Source: Mayfieldus sp963841445 | Lineage (GTDB): Bacteria > Actinomycetota > Thermoleophilia > Solirubrobacterales > 70-9 | Reading direction: 5' to 3' | Length of the DNA stretch: 64,000 nucleotides | Assembly (NCBI GenBank): GCA_963841445.1 | Contig: CAWJCP010000002.1 | Location: forward strand, 496,001 to 560,000 | Shown: positions 27,975 through 35,939 of the stretch, piece by piece | How positions within the stretch are numbered: the first letter of the stretch is position 1 | Layout of the letters: every line of letters starts with the position of its first letter | Translations under genes and position numbers: made by a program | Notes under the pieces: model-generated | The model's database searches: none | What the model saw: only the letters and a program-made list of their open reading frames with translations | Told to the model about the DNA's origin: nothing

Positions 27975-29208
27975 CTAGCCGATCCGAACCACGGTCTTGC
28001 GCTCGCGACCAGCGATCGTCAGTACATAGCGCCCTGGCGCCAGATGCTTGCGGATCCGCAGCCTCGCCCGCCCGCGTCGAGCGAAGACCTTCCCGCGGGC
28101 AACGACTCGATGGCCGCGGGTAAGCCGCCAGCGAAGCTTCGCCCTTTGCGCCGCAACGAGCTTCACCTTGCAGCTCACTTTGTTCTTGTGGTGCCTTTTC
28201 ACTTGGCAGCTCACTTTGGCTCCGCGGGCTGCGGGCTGCGGCGGCGGAACCGGCTCGCTGCCGGTGCCGGAAAGCGCGATCTGCAACGGACTCGAGGAGT
28301 CGTCGCTTGCGAGGGTCAGAGTCGCGGAGCGAGCCCCGAAGCCGCTTGGCCCAAAGGCGACACCTAGCACGCAAAAGGCGCCGATCCCGAGAGTTTGGTC
28401 AGAACAGCCGTCAGTCGCGATCGCAAAATCGCCTGCCGCGGTACCAGCCACCTGTAGCTGGCCGAGCTGAAGCGGGCCCAGGCCGGTGTTGGTCACCGTC
28501 AGCGTGCTTGGAGAGCTGGAGGTGCCGAGCGTCTGGGAGCCGAAGTCAAGGCTTGAGGCGCTCGGCTCGCCGTTCCCAGACCGCCGTCATCTGCTGCTAG
28601 GCCCAAAGGCACGGTCGTGGCAATGAAATTCTGGTTGACGTTGCTACCGTCGACGTTGGCGCGGCCCAAGCTACCGCTACTGAAGCTGAAGTTGGTCCAG
28701 AAGACATGCTGCTCGTCAACGGCCAGCCCGTTGGGGCTGTTGGCGCCGCTGATCAAGCTCTGATTGACGTTGCCGCCGTCGAGGTCGGCGCGGGCGATCG
28801 TGTCGGAGCTAGTGTTGGTCCAGTAGATGAACTGATCGTCGACGGCCACAGAGCTCGGGCTGGTGGCGCTGATGAAGTCAGGGTCGACGTCAGTGCCCTC
28901 GAGGTTGGCGCGTCCGATCTCGTCGGAGCTGCTGTTGGTCCAGTAGATGTGGCTGGCGTCGACCGCAAGCCCACCAACGCCGACATTGGTGATGAAGCTC
29001 TGATCGACGCCGCCTCCGGTCAAGTTGTTGGCGCGTCCGATCTCGCCGCCGGTGCCCCCGGGGTGACTCCAGTAGACATAGGCGCTTGCCCTGGCGGCAG
29101 GCAAAGGCTGAGGGCAAGGGAGCCGACCAGGAGCAACCCGAGCCTCCTGATAGACCCTGCTGTCTTCCACCAGTCGGGCCCGCCGACTCGATTTGAGAAG
29201 TCGCCCAC
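27975..29208 (-). pseudogene. secreted beta-propeller/choice-of-anchor protein with two frameshifts
   Basis: Three reading frames must be joined. Frame A from 29208 gives a signal peptide (RRLGLLLVGSLALSLCL). Frame B (to about 28580) gives Tyr-Trp-Thr propeller repeats (YVYWSHPGG, HIYWTNSSSDEIGRANL, FIYWTNTSSDTIARADL, HVFWTNFSF). Frame C (28590 to 27975) gives GEPSASSLDFGSQTLGTSSSPSTLTVTNTGLG type sequence, an ASPM/SPD-2/Hydin-like 'choice-of-anchor' domain. It ends in a basic beta domain (CKVKLVAAQRAKLRWRLTRGHRVV). The breaks are near 29085-29110 and 28578-28590 and each needs one base. All frames keep good coding character, so the damage is recent or is a sequencing artefact. The role is unknown. 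Confidence 0.65.
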
Positions 29209-29253
29209 CTTAGGCTCATCGGCAACTTCGATCGTGGTTCTTAGGCTTCGCCC

Positions 29254-29742
29254 TCAGACGCGCTTGGCCTCATCGCGAACCGCTTCCACCTCACCCTCCA
29301 CCTCGTGCTCGAGATCTTCGAACACCTGCTGCTCGAAGAAGGTGATCTGCGCCGCCACGAAGGACAAGTAGATCGCCGTGGCGGCGACCCCGGCGATCGG
29401 CCAAGCGGCGCCGTGCTCGACGAGGTGGGCAACCAGCGAAGCGGCTCCGATCGAGAGCGTCACGGGCACGAAGTGAAAGCTGCCCCAGAGCACGGGGTGG
29501 CTGGAGCCGGCCGCGTGCGAGACGGAGGTAGGGCGAAACGCGAGCGCGCCGACGGCCGCGAAGGCGGCCACGTTCCCGAGCATGAACAGGAGCGCTTCCC
29601 CGGTGGTCGGGATGCCACGGGCGTGGATCAGCACCGCCCCCGAAGTCCAGATCGTCAACGTATAGCCATACGGACCGGCGCTGGTTCCGACCGCCTTGCG
29701 CAGGCCATAGCGGTAACGGACTCCGAGGCTGGGCCTGTCCAT
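29254..29742 (-). CDS. four-helix membrane protein of unknown function
   Basis: A 162-residue protein not recognised as a known family. Hydrophobic segments are visible at about 25-44 (YGYTLTIWTSGAVLIHARG), 50-69 (LLFMLGNVAAFAAVGALAF), 88-108 (HFVPVTLSIGAASLVAHLV) and 113-136 (WPIAGVAATAIYLSFVAAQITFF). An acidic, probably helical C-terminus (FEDLEHEVEGEVEAVRDEAKRV) faces the cytoplasm or exterior. It lies 32 bases after the SDR gene stop on the same strand and may be co-transcribed with it. GC and codon bias match the neighbours. Confidence 0.65.
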   Translation of the reverse strand: MDRPSLGVRYRYGLRKAVGTSAGPYGYTLTIWTSGAVLIHARGIPTTGEALLFMLGNVAAFAAVGALAFRPTSVSHAAGSSHPVLWGSFHFVPVTLSIGAASLVAHLVEHGAAWPIAGVAATAIYLSFVAAQITFFEQQVFEDLEHEVEGEVEAVRDEAKRV

Positions 29743-29774
29743 CTGTCCAGCGTATTGAAGGGTCCGCCGCCGCC

Positions 29775-30527
29775 CTAGCGCTGCTGGCCGGTCGGCCTGA
29801 CCAGGATCTCGCCGACGTTGACCCGCGGCGGCTGGCTGACCACATAGAGGATCGCCGCGGCGATGTCGTCGGCGCTCAGCACCTCACCGGTCTGCTCGCG
29901 CATCTTCTCGATCGCATCGACGACGACGGGGTTCTTGTTGTGTCCCTGCAGCTCGGTCTCGACGAAGCCCGGCTCGACGACGGTGACGCGGATGCCCGAA
30001 TGCATCGCCTCCTGGCGCAGCGACTCGGTGAAGCCGACGACACCGAATTTGGTGAAGTTGTAGACGCCTGACCCGAGCGCCGCCACGCGGCCCGCGACCG
30101 AAGAGACGTTGACGATGTTTCCTCCCCCGGACTCGCGGATCAACGGCAGCGCCCTCTGCGTGCAATAGAGAAGCCCGAGCACGTTGACGTCGACCATCTG
30201 CCGCCATTCATCGGTGTCCGCACCCTCGATCGGCCCCAACAGCATCACGCCGGCGTTGTTGATCAAGGTGTCGAGGCCGCCCATCGCATCCGCGGCGTCC
30301 TCGATCAGCGAGTGAGCGGCGGCTTCGTCGGTCAAATCGACCTCGAAGGCGTGCGCCGTCCCGCCTTCGGACTCGATCCGCTGCACCAGATCGTCGAGGC
30401 GGTCCTTGCGCCGCGCGCCAAGCGAGACGATTGCCCCTTGGCGGGCCAGCGCCAGCGCGGTGGCCTCGCCGATCCCCGAGGAGGCGCCGGTGACAGCCGC
30501 CTTGCGTCCCTGCAGAGCCTCAGCCAT
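29775..30527 (-). CDS. short-chain dehydrogenase/reductase
   Basis: A 250-residue classical SDR. TGASSGIGEATALAL (cofactor loop), NNAGVMLLGPIEG, VNVSSVAG (catalytic Ser) and YNFTKFGVVGFTESLRQE (YxxxK) are intact. The Arg-rich GARRKDRL after the second strand favours NADP(H). The ATG at 30527 (MAEALQGRKAAVTGASS) is preferred over a longer start at 30605 that would run through a promoter-like inverted repeat. The substrate is not predictable; the sequence resembles the general NADP-dependent serine/3-hydroxy acid dehydrogenase-like SDRs. Confidence 0.85.
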   Translation of the reverse strand: MAEALQGRKAAVTGASSGIGEATALALARQGAIVSLGARRKDRLDDLVQRIESEGGTAHAFEVDLTDEAAAHSLIEDAADAMGGLDTLINNAGVMLLGPIEGADTDEWRQMVDVNVLGLLYCTQRALPLIRESGGGNIVNVSSVAGRVAALGSGVYNFTKFGVVGFTESLRQEAMHSGIRVTVVEPGFVETELQGHNKNPVVVDAIEKMREQTGEVLSADDIAAAILYVVSQPPRVNVGEILVRPTGQQR

Positions 30528-30578
30528 GCGCCGAAATCTATTGCAGGAGTCCGTCCGGCGGGCTTGAAACTCTGTTTT

Positions 30579-30605
30579 GTGAGCCTGCGCTAACGCAAAG
30601 CTCAC
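30579..30605. promoter_or_regulatory. nested inverted repeat in a divergent promoter region
   Basis: GTGAGC (30579-30584) pairs with GCTCAC (30600-30605) and, inside it, TGCG (30586-30589) with CGCA (30594-30597). It lies between the SDR gene (minus) and the CAP gene (plus), so an operator shared by both is possible. The stem is short and no known binding motif is recognised. Confidence 0.35.
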
Positions 30606-30684
30606 GCTTTACTCGTTGGAATCTTGCGGAATTTGCATACTTTTTCATCAGAACTGGGTATACGACCCCTTCTTCTCTGCTTAG

Positions 30685-31278
30685 GTGCCCGCCTTGAGCT
30701 TGTCCAACCACTCATACATCGCTAGCCGCTGGCGCCTTGTTGGGAGCCTGATGGCGGGGATCGCCGTGGTCGCGCTGTCGCTGGCGCTGTCGCCCGCCCC
30801 CGCCGCCGCCCACGGCGGCTGCGCCGGCGCCAAGAAGCGTCCCGGGAATCTGACCACTGCCCAGTTGCGCGGCGCCACCCTCTGCCTGATCAATCACATG
30901 CGGCACCGCCACGGGCTTGGCTCGGTCCACCCCCAGCGCAACCTCCGCAGGGCCGCGACCGGCCACAGCGCCGACATGGTCCGGCGCGACTACTTCTCCC
31001 ACTACTCGCCGGGCGGCGGTTCGATCCAGACCCGGATCGGCGGCAGCGGGTATCTGCGCGGTGCCGGCAGCTACACCTTCGGCGAGATCATCGGCGGCGG
31101 CACTTCGCACAGCGGATCCCCGAAGGGCGTCGTCAAGGCCTGGATGCACAGCGCCCCGCACCGCGGGGCGATCCTCACAGGTTCCTTCCATGACGCGGGA
31201 GTCGGCGTTGCCCGAGGATTCCCGGGCCAGGGCAGACGCGGCGCTACCTTCACGGTCGACTTCGGCGGCCGGCACTAA
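30685..31278 (+). CDS. secreted CAP-domain (YkwD/SCP-like) protein
   Basis: A 197-residue exported protein. The signal segment is LMAGIAVVALSLALSPAPAAAHGG, with cleavage likely after AAA. The CAP domain spans about 55-197: LCLINHMRHRHGLGSVHPQRNLRRAATGHSADMVRRDYFSHYSP holds the first conserved His and the Asp/Ser cluster. SYTFGEIIGGG and AWMHSAPHRGAILTGSFHDAGVGVARG are the two CAP signatures. Bacterial members are extracellular, with roles that are mostly unproven. The start GTG at 30685 is the first in frame. A hairpin (31330-31346) lies beyond the stop. Confidence 0.88.
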   Translation: MPALSLSNHSYIASRWRLVGSLMAGIAVVALSLALSPAPAAAHGGCAGAKKRPGNLTTAQLRGATLCLINHMRHRHGLGSVHPQRNLRRAATGHSADMVRRDYFSHYSPGGGSIQTRIGGSGYLRGAGSYTFGEIIGGGTSHSGSPKGVVKAWMHSAPHRGAILTGSFHDAGVGVARGFPGQGRRGATFTVDFGGRH

Positions 31279-31329
31279 TTCCGGTAATTCCGGGCCGCGA
31301 AACGAAGTGGAGCGGCAGAGGCTGGTCAG

Positions 31330-31346
31330 GCGGCCGTAGGCCGCCG
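31330..31346 (+). terminator. hairpin terminator between CAP gene and leuA
   Basis: GGCGGCC, loop GTA and GGCCGCC form a 7-bp stem followed by GCAAGTTATTT on the plus strand. It sits between two convergent genes, 52 bases after the CAP gene stop. Confidence 0.5.
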
Positions 31347-31354
31347 CAAGTTAT

Positions 31355-32941
31355 TTAAGGCCCGGGCGTTCGCTCCGATGCGGCATCGGCGGTAGCCGCC
31401 TCGGCCTCGCGCACCGCCGCCCCGTCAAGCGCGTTGCCCAGCGCGCGCACGTAGGCGCGCGCCGAAGCCTCGAGGATGTCGGTCGCGACGCCCTGCCCGG
31501 TCGCCAAGCGACCCGCGGCGTTGACCATCACGGTCACCTCGCCGAGCGCGTCCTCACCGCCGGTCACGGCGCCGACGTGGAACTGCCTCAGCTCGGCCTC
31601 CGCCCCCGCCGCCTGCTGGATCGCACGGAAGATCGCGTCGACCGGCCCGTCGCCCGACGCCCGGGCCACCGACTCCTCACCGCTTGGCAACCGCACGGCC
31701 ACCTCCGCCTGCGGTGGACGCCGTGATCCCGCCTCGACCTCGAACCAGGAAAGCGCGTAGGACTCGGTGCGCTCGCGCATCTCGTCGGAGACGATCGCCT
31801 CCAGGTCGAGCGCGGTCACCTGCTTCTTCTTGTCCGCGATCTCCTTGAAGCGCGAGAAGGCCTGGTTCAGCGCGTTGCCCTCGACCTTGAAGCCGAGCTG
31901 CTCGAGCGCGTCACGCAGCGCGTGGCGCCCGGAGTGCTTGCCCAGCACGATCGAGTTCGAGTCCAGGCCGACCTCGGTCGCGTCCATGATCTCGTAGGTC
32001 GTACGCTCCTTCAGGACCCCGTCCTGGTGGATGCCCGACTCGTGCGCGAACGCGTTGCGGCCGACCACCGCCTTGTTCGGCTGCACGGCATACCCGGTCA
32101 GCCGCGAGACCATGCGACTGGTGCGGGCCAGCTCGCGTGTCTCGATGCCGGTGTCGAGGCCATGGGCGTCGTTACGGGTCCGCAGCAGCATCACGATCTC
32201 CTCCAGCGAGCAATTGCCTGCCCGCTCGCCGATCCCGTTCACGGCGCACTCGACCTGACGGGCGCCGGCGAGGACGCCGGCGTAGGAGTTCGCGACCGCC
32301 AGCCCGAGGTCGTCGTGACAGTGAACCGAGAGGCGCACGTCGCGCAGCCCGGGCACGAGCTCATAGAGGCGCCTGAAGTACTCGGCGTACTCGGCCGGCG
32401 TCGTGTAGCCGACGGTGTCGGGGATGTTGATCACCGTCGCGCCCTCCTCGACCGCGATCGCGCAGACCTCGGCGGTGAACTCGACGTCAGCGCGGGTGGC
32501 ATCCATGGGCGAGAACTCGACCGCCTCGCAATAGGAGCGCGCCAGCGCCACGGCCGCCCGCGCCTGGCCCTTGACGTCCTCGCGGGTGGTCTTCAGCTGG
32601 TGCTCGATGTGGATGTCGGAGGTCGAGACGAAGGTGTGGATCGACGGGCTCTGGGAGTCCTTGACGGCGCCCCAGGCCGCGTCGATGTCGGCCTTGTGGG
32701 TGCGCGCCAGGCCGCAGATCACCGGCCCCTCGACCTGGCGCGAGATCTCCCGCACGGCCTCGAAGTCGCCCGGCGAGGTGATCGGGAAGCCGGCTTCGAT
32801 CACGTCGACGCCGAGGCGGGCAAGCTGCTGCGCGATCTCGACCTTCTCCTGGGTGTTCAGCGAGATGCCGGGGGACTGCTCGCCGTCGCGCAGCGTCGTG
32901 TCGAAGATGTGGACACGATCCGCGGCTGCTGCACTGCTCAT
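31355..32941 (-). CDS. leuA: 2-isopropylmalate synthase
   Basis: A 528-residue first enzyme of leucine synthesis (2-oxoisovalerate plus acetyl-CoA). The catalytic barrel has HIFDTTLRDGEQSPGISL, DVIEAGFPITSPGDFEAV, the metal-binding HCHDDLGLAVANSYAGV and NGIGERAGNCSLEEIVM. GRNAFAHESGIHQDGVLK and the C-terminal Leu-feedback domain follow. It is of the classical bacterial LeuA1 type rather than the longer actinobacterial LeuA2. The ATG at 32941 follows a strong AGAAGGAGGT. About 77 bases upstream lies the stop of a leucine-rich leader peptide, so leuA is probably under leucine-responsive attenuation in addition to feedback inhibition. Confidence 0.95.
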   Translation of the reverse strand: MSSAAAADRVHIFDTTLRDGEQSPGISLNTQEKVEIAQQLARLGVDVIEAGFPITSPGDFEAVREISRQVEGPVICGLARTHKADIDAAWGAVKDSQSPSIHTFVSTSDIHIEHQLKTTREDVKGQARAAVALARSYCEAVEFSPMDATRADVEFTAEVCAIAVEEGATVINIPDTVGYTTPAEYAEYFRRLYELVPGLRDVRLSVHCHDDLGLAVANSYAGVLAGARQVECAVNGIGERAGNCSLEEIVMLLRTRNDAHGLDTGIETRELARTSRMVSRLTGYAVQPNKAVVGRNAFAHESGIHQDGVLKERTTYEIMDATEVGLDSNSIVLGKHSGRHALRDALEQLGFKVEGNALNQAFSRFKEIADKKKQVTALDLEAIVSDEMRERTESYALSWFEVEAGSRRPPQAEVAVRLPSGEESVARASGDGPVDAIFRAIQQAAGAEAELRQFHVGAVTGGEDALGEVTVMVNAAGRLATGQGVATDILEASARAYVRALGNALDGAAVREAEAATADAASERTPGP

Positions 32942-33014
32942 TGGGGACCTCCTTCTGCTTTGCGTTCCGATGACCTGTGTTGTTCTCGCGGCTCCGCGCC
33001 GCCCAGCGATCTAT

Positions 33015-33028
33015 CCCCCTAGCGGGGG
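33015..33028 (-). promoter_or_regulatory. hairpin at the leader peptide stop codon
   Basis: CCCCC (33015-33019) and GGGGG (33024-33028) enclose a TAGC loop, and the leader stop TAG overlaps the loop. The same G run, read on the minus strand as GGGGA, could instead pair with UCCCC at 32947-32943 beside the leuA Shine-Dalgarno sequence. That gives two exclusive structures. The switch is inference. Confidence 0.5.
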
Positions 33029-33078
33029 AGCAGAAGGAGAAGCGCCAGGCCAGCTGATGTGGGCCGGAGTGCGGTCAT
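33019..33078 (-). CDS. leuL: leuA leader (attenuator) peptide
   Basis: A 19-residue ORF reads MTALRPTSAGLALLLLLPR and stops. Seven of 19 residues are Leu, five of them in a row (CTT CTC CTT CTG CTC), immediately before the stop. This is the design of amino-acid-sensing leader peptides: ribosomes stall when Leu-tRNA is scarce and change the mRNA fold. It lies just upstream of leuA on the same strand. No Shine-Dalgarno sequence is seen and a -10-like TAAGCT lies about 15 bases before the ATG, so the transcript may be nearly leaderless. The name is by analogy to other bacteria. Confidence 0.75.
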   Translation of the reverse strand: MTALRPTSAGLALLLLLPR

Positions 33079-33124
33079 TCGGTGCGCGCAGCTTAGCGCA
33101 GGCCGCGCGAGGGGTGGTGGCGGC

Positions 33125-33757
33125 TCAGCAGCCGCGGACCTTGCCGACGCCCCCACCGGGGTGGCACTGATCGTTGCCGGGGCCGCCGAAGATCTTGTCG
33201 GGGGCCGGTCCGCCGAACAGCTTGTCGGCGCCGCCACCCCCGTAGAGCTGGTCGCTGCCCGGGCCGCCGTTGACGTTGTCCTTCTCGGGGCCACCCTGGA
33301 AGCGGTCGGCGCCGGGCCCCATCGAGACCTTGAGGGGCTGGTCGGACGTCATGTTGAGGTTCCGGCAGGCGGCACGTGCATCGCCGCCCTTTGGGGCGTT
33401 GCGTACCGAATCGGCGCACACCGTGTCACTTCCGATGCCCGCCTTAACGACGATCTTGGAGATCCGCGACGCCGGGCAGTGGATGATTCGCTGGCGATGT
33501 TCGGGGTCGGGGCTGCACTGCGCGGGATGCGTCCCGAAGATGTCCTGGCCGAAGATGAACTCTTTGGCGGACGCGTCGTAGTCGATCGTGACCAGGTCGT
33601 TGGGCTTCGGTATGTTGCCGAGCGGATGGTCACCCGTGATCCTCAGGGTCCCCCCCGACAGCGTGGCGCGCTGGTGGGCGGTTGCTGCGCCAGGCGCCAG
33701 TAGCGCGGCTGCGCAGGAGGCGACGGCGGCGAGCAGGATGGCGCGGCTGCGATTCAT
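33125..33757 (-). CDS. secreted RTX-type Ca-binding repeat protein
   Basis: 210 residues. The start MNRSRAILLAAVASCAAALLAPGAATAHQ (ATG at 33757) is a clear signal peptide; 12 extra residues upstream would spoil it. The mature part has an N-terminal beta domain with four Cys. The C-terminus is a set of glycine/aspartate nonapeptide repeats (GPGADRFQGG, GPGSDQLYGGGGADKLFGG, DKIFGGPGNDQ), the calcium-binding beta-roll motif of RTX proteins. No protease or lipase domain is present, so it is probably a structural or adhesive surface protein. A similar gene with longer repeats lies at 35302-35898. Confidence 0.8.
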   Translation of the reverse strand: MNRSRAILLAAVASCAAALLAPGAATAHQRATLSGGTLRITGDHPLGNIPKPNDLVTIDYDASAKEFIFGQDIFGTHPAQCSPDPEHRQRIIHCPASRISKIVVKAGIGSDTVCADSVRNAPKGGDARAACRNLNMTSDQPLKVSMGPGADRFQGGPEKDNVNGGPGSDQLYGGGGADKLFGGPAPDKIFGGPGNDQCHPGGGVGKVRGC

Positions 33758-33964
33758 CGGCGCAACACTATCCACCCCGGCGGGCCCGGACAATCCCCAC
33801 TATTCGTGCAACCCGCTGAGGCATCGGTCCAGTCCCCGGCGGCCGGGCTTGGCGTCGGGCCCGGCCCGGCTTAGGCTTGCTCGATCGAAGCCAGCTCCGA
33901 AAGCAGCTCCGGCGACCCGGTCCCGCGCTCGACCTGGCTCTCGCTGTCCGCTCTGGGCCTGGCG

Positions 33965-35293
33965 GTGGTCGTGATCGCGAACGACTTCTCGGCGATCAAC
34001 GTCGCGCTGCCGGTGATGGAGAGGGACTTTCACACCGAGATCAACACCCTGCAGTGGGTCATCAACGCCTACGCCCTCACCTTCGGAGTGCTGATCGTCA
34101 CCGCGGGCAGGCTCGCGGACCTCTTCGGGCGCCGTGAGGCCTTCTTCGCCGGCTCGATCATCTTCGCCTCGATGTCGGCGCTCGGCGGCGCCGCGCAAAC
34201 CGAGTCATGGTTGATCGCCACCCGCGTGGTGATGGGCGTCGGCGGAGCTCTGATGTGGCCGGCGATCCTGGGGATGACCTACGCGGCGCTGCCCGAGGAC
34301 AAGGCGGGCCTCGCGGGCGGGCTGATCCTCGGCGCCGCCGGGCTCGGCAACGCGATCGGCCCGCTGCTCGGCGGCGCTCTCACCGACCTGCTGAGCTGGC
34401 GTTGGATCTTCTTCTTCAACGTCCCGGTGACCGCGTTCGCCATGATCGTCACCTATCTGACCGTTCACCAGCCGACGCCCGAGACCGAGGACACGCGGAT
34501 CGACTACGCGGGCATCGCGACCCTCTCGGTCGGGCTGGTCGCGTTGCTGGTCGCCCTCGACCAGGTCAACGACTGGGGCTGGGGTGACGCGCGGATCACG
34601 GCGCTGCTCGTGGTCGCCGCCGTCCTCGTCATCTCCTTCGCATTCGTCGAGCGGAGAGCCGGAGCCCATGCTCTCGTGCCCAGAGACGTGATGCGGAATC
34701 GAAGCTTTACGGCCTCCTGCGTGGCGATCCTGCTGATGTCGGCGACCTTCTTCGCGGCGCTGCTCTACCTGCCCCAGTTCATGCAGAAGCAGCTCGACTA
34801 CTCGCCGCTGGAGTCAGGGGCCGGAATGCTGCCGTTCCTGGCCGTCTTCGCGGCTGTCTCATTCATCGCCGGGCCGCTCTATGGCCGGATCGGGGCAAAG
34901 CCGATCGTTTGCGCCGGCGCCGCCTGCATCGCCGCCGGGCCGCTGCTCTTCTCGATGCTCGACCAGGGCTCGGGCTACGCGGCGATCGTGCCCGGGATGA
35001 TCGTCCTGGGAATCGGGATCGGGCTCTTCTACTCAACCGCGACGACCGCCGGGGTGACCTCGGTGGACGAGTCTCGCACCAGTCTCGCCGGGGGAATCAT
35101 CTACATGTTCCAGATCGCCGGCGGCTCGATCGGGCTCGGTTTGACGACCACCGTCTTCTCCTCGGCCGACTCGTTCATCGGCGGGCTGCAGAGCGCCTTC
35201 CTGCTCGACGGGATGCTCGCCCTGGCGGGCTTCGCGGTCACGCTTATGCTGGTCGGCGGACGCCTACGGCTGCGCCGCACCGCCCCGACCTGA
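33965..35293 (+). CDS. MFS drug/multidrug exporter (DHA2/EmrB-QacA type)
   Basis: 442 residues from the first GTG in frame, with about 13-14 hydrophobic segments. Motif A appears as GRLADLFGRREAFF, and the first helix has the NVALPVMERDF typical of DHA2 exporters. LQWVINAYALTFGVLIV, GPLLGGALTDLLSWRWIFFFNVPV (motif C region) and a long second half follow. The drug or metabolite is not predictable. The first membrane helix clearly begins upstream of this GTG (WLSLSALGLAVVVIANDFSAI is in frame back to about 33926), but no ATG, GTG or TTG is found before a TAG near 33871. The true start is non-canonical or hidden by an indel. Confidence 0.85.
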   Translation: MVVIANDFSAINVALPVMERDFHTEINTLQWVINAYALTFGVLIVTAGRLADLFGRREAFFAGSIIFASMSALGGAAQTESWLIATRVVMGVGGALMWPAILGMTYAALPEDKAGLAGGLILGAAGLGNAIGPLLGGALTDLLSWRWIFFFNVPVTAFAMIVTYLTVHQPTPETEDTRIDYAGIATLSVGLVALLVALDQVNDWGWGDARITALLVVAAVLVISFAFVERRAGAHALVPRDVMRNRSFTASCVAILLMSATFFAALLYLPQFMQKQLDYSPLESGAGMLPFLAVFAAVSFIAGPLYGRIGAKPIVCAGAACIAAGPLLFSMLDQGSGYAAIVPGMIVLGIGIGLFYSTATTAGVTSVDESRTSLAGGIIYMFQIAGGSIGLGLTTTVFSSADSFIGGLQSAFLLDGMLALAGFAVTLMLVGGRLRLRRTAPT

Positions 35294-35301
35294 GGCTGCG
35301 A

Positions 35302-35898
35302 CTATTGCTTCTCGACGTCGCGCCCGGGCCCGCCCAGCAGTCGGTCCCGGCCGCGACCGCCCTTGAGCACGTCGCGACCCCTGCCGCCCTTGAGCACGTC
35401 GCGCCCGGCTCCCCCCTTCAGCTTGTCGCTGCCGTTGCCGCCCAACAGGCGGTCGGCGCCGGTCCCGCCACGGATCGTGTCGGGACCGCTTCCGCCGCGC
35501 AGCACGTCGCGGCCGCTGCCGCCCGCGATCGTGACCGGGACGGAAACCGCCGGACCGACGCTGAAGGCGTCGTTGCCGTCACCCATCCTGGCCGAGAAGG
35601 CGACGAACTCGGACTTCGGGCAGCTGATCTGGAAGGTGGAGATCTGTGCGCAGGGAGCCGGCGGGGGATTGATCGGCCGCGTGGAGGTGACCACGTACTG
35701 GGTCTGGGTGCTGTCGAGGACGACCGAGATCTCGTCGGCGTCAGGGGAGCCCTTGACGCCAAGCTGCAGCGCCGCGGCGTGGGCTCCCGGAGAGTCGGAG
35801 CTGAGCCGGATGGAGACCGTTGGGGGCTCGGCGGTCGCCGGCGGCACCGCGACCGCAATTGCCAGCATCGCGACGATGATCGAGATTCCCTGCTTCAT
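35302..35898 (-). CDS. secreted RTX-repeat protein
   Basis: 198 residues. Signal peptide MKQGISIIVAMLAIAVAVPPATAE. After a beta domain of about 90 residues the C-terminus is almost pure glycine/Asp repeats: GGSGRDVLRGGSGPDTIRGG, GADRLLGGNGSDKLKGGAG, RDVLKGGRGRDVLKGGRGRD. The DNA of the last units is near-identical tandem copies (visible at 35340-35420). Many positions that are Asn/Asp in calcium-binding RTX repeats are Arg here (GGRGRD), which may weaken calcium binding. It is convergent with the MFS gene. A GC palindrome lies upstream of the ATG. Confidence 0.78.
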   Translation of the reverse strand: MKQGISIIVAMLAIAVAVPPATAEPPTVSIRLSSDSPGAHAAALQLGVKGSPDADEISVVLDSTQTQYVVTSTRPINPPPAPCAQISTFQISCPKSEFVAFSARMGDGNDAFSVGPAVSVPVTIAGGSGRDVLRGGSGPDTIRGGTGADRLLGGNGSDKLKGGAGRDVLKGGRGRDVLKGGRGRDRLLGGPGRDVEKQ

Positions 35899-35939
35899 GG
35901 GCGCGAGGCTAGAACACCGCCGCGGCGGCGGCGATGCGC

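Noticed and set aside
30579..30605. Riboswitch upstream of the CAP gene
   Set aside because: Only a short nested stem is visible, and no conserved riboswitch core was recognised.
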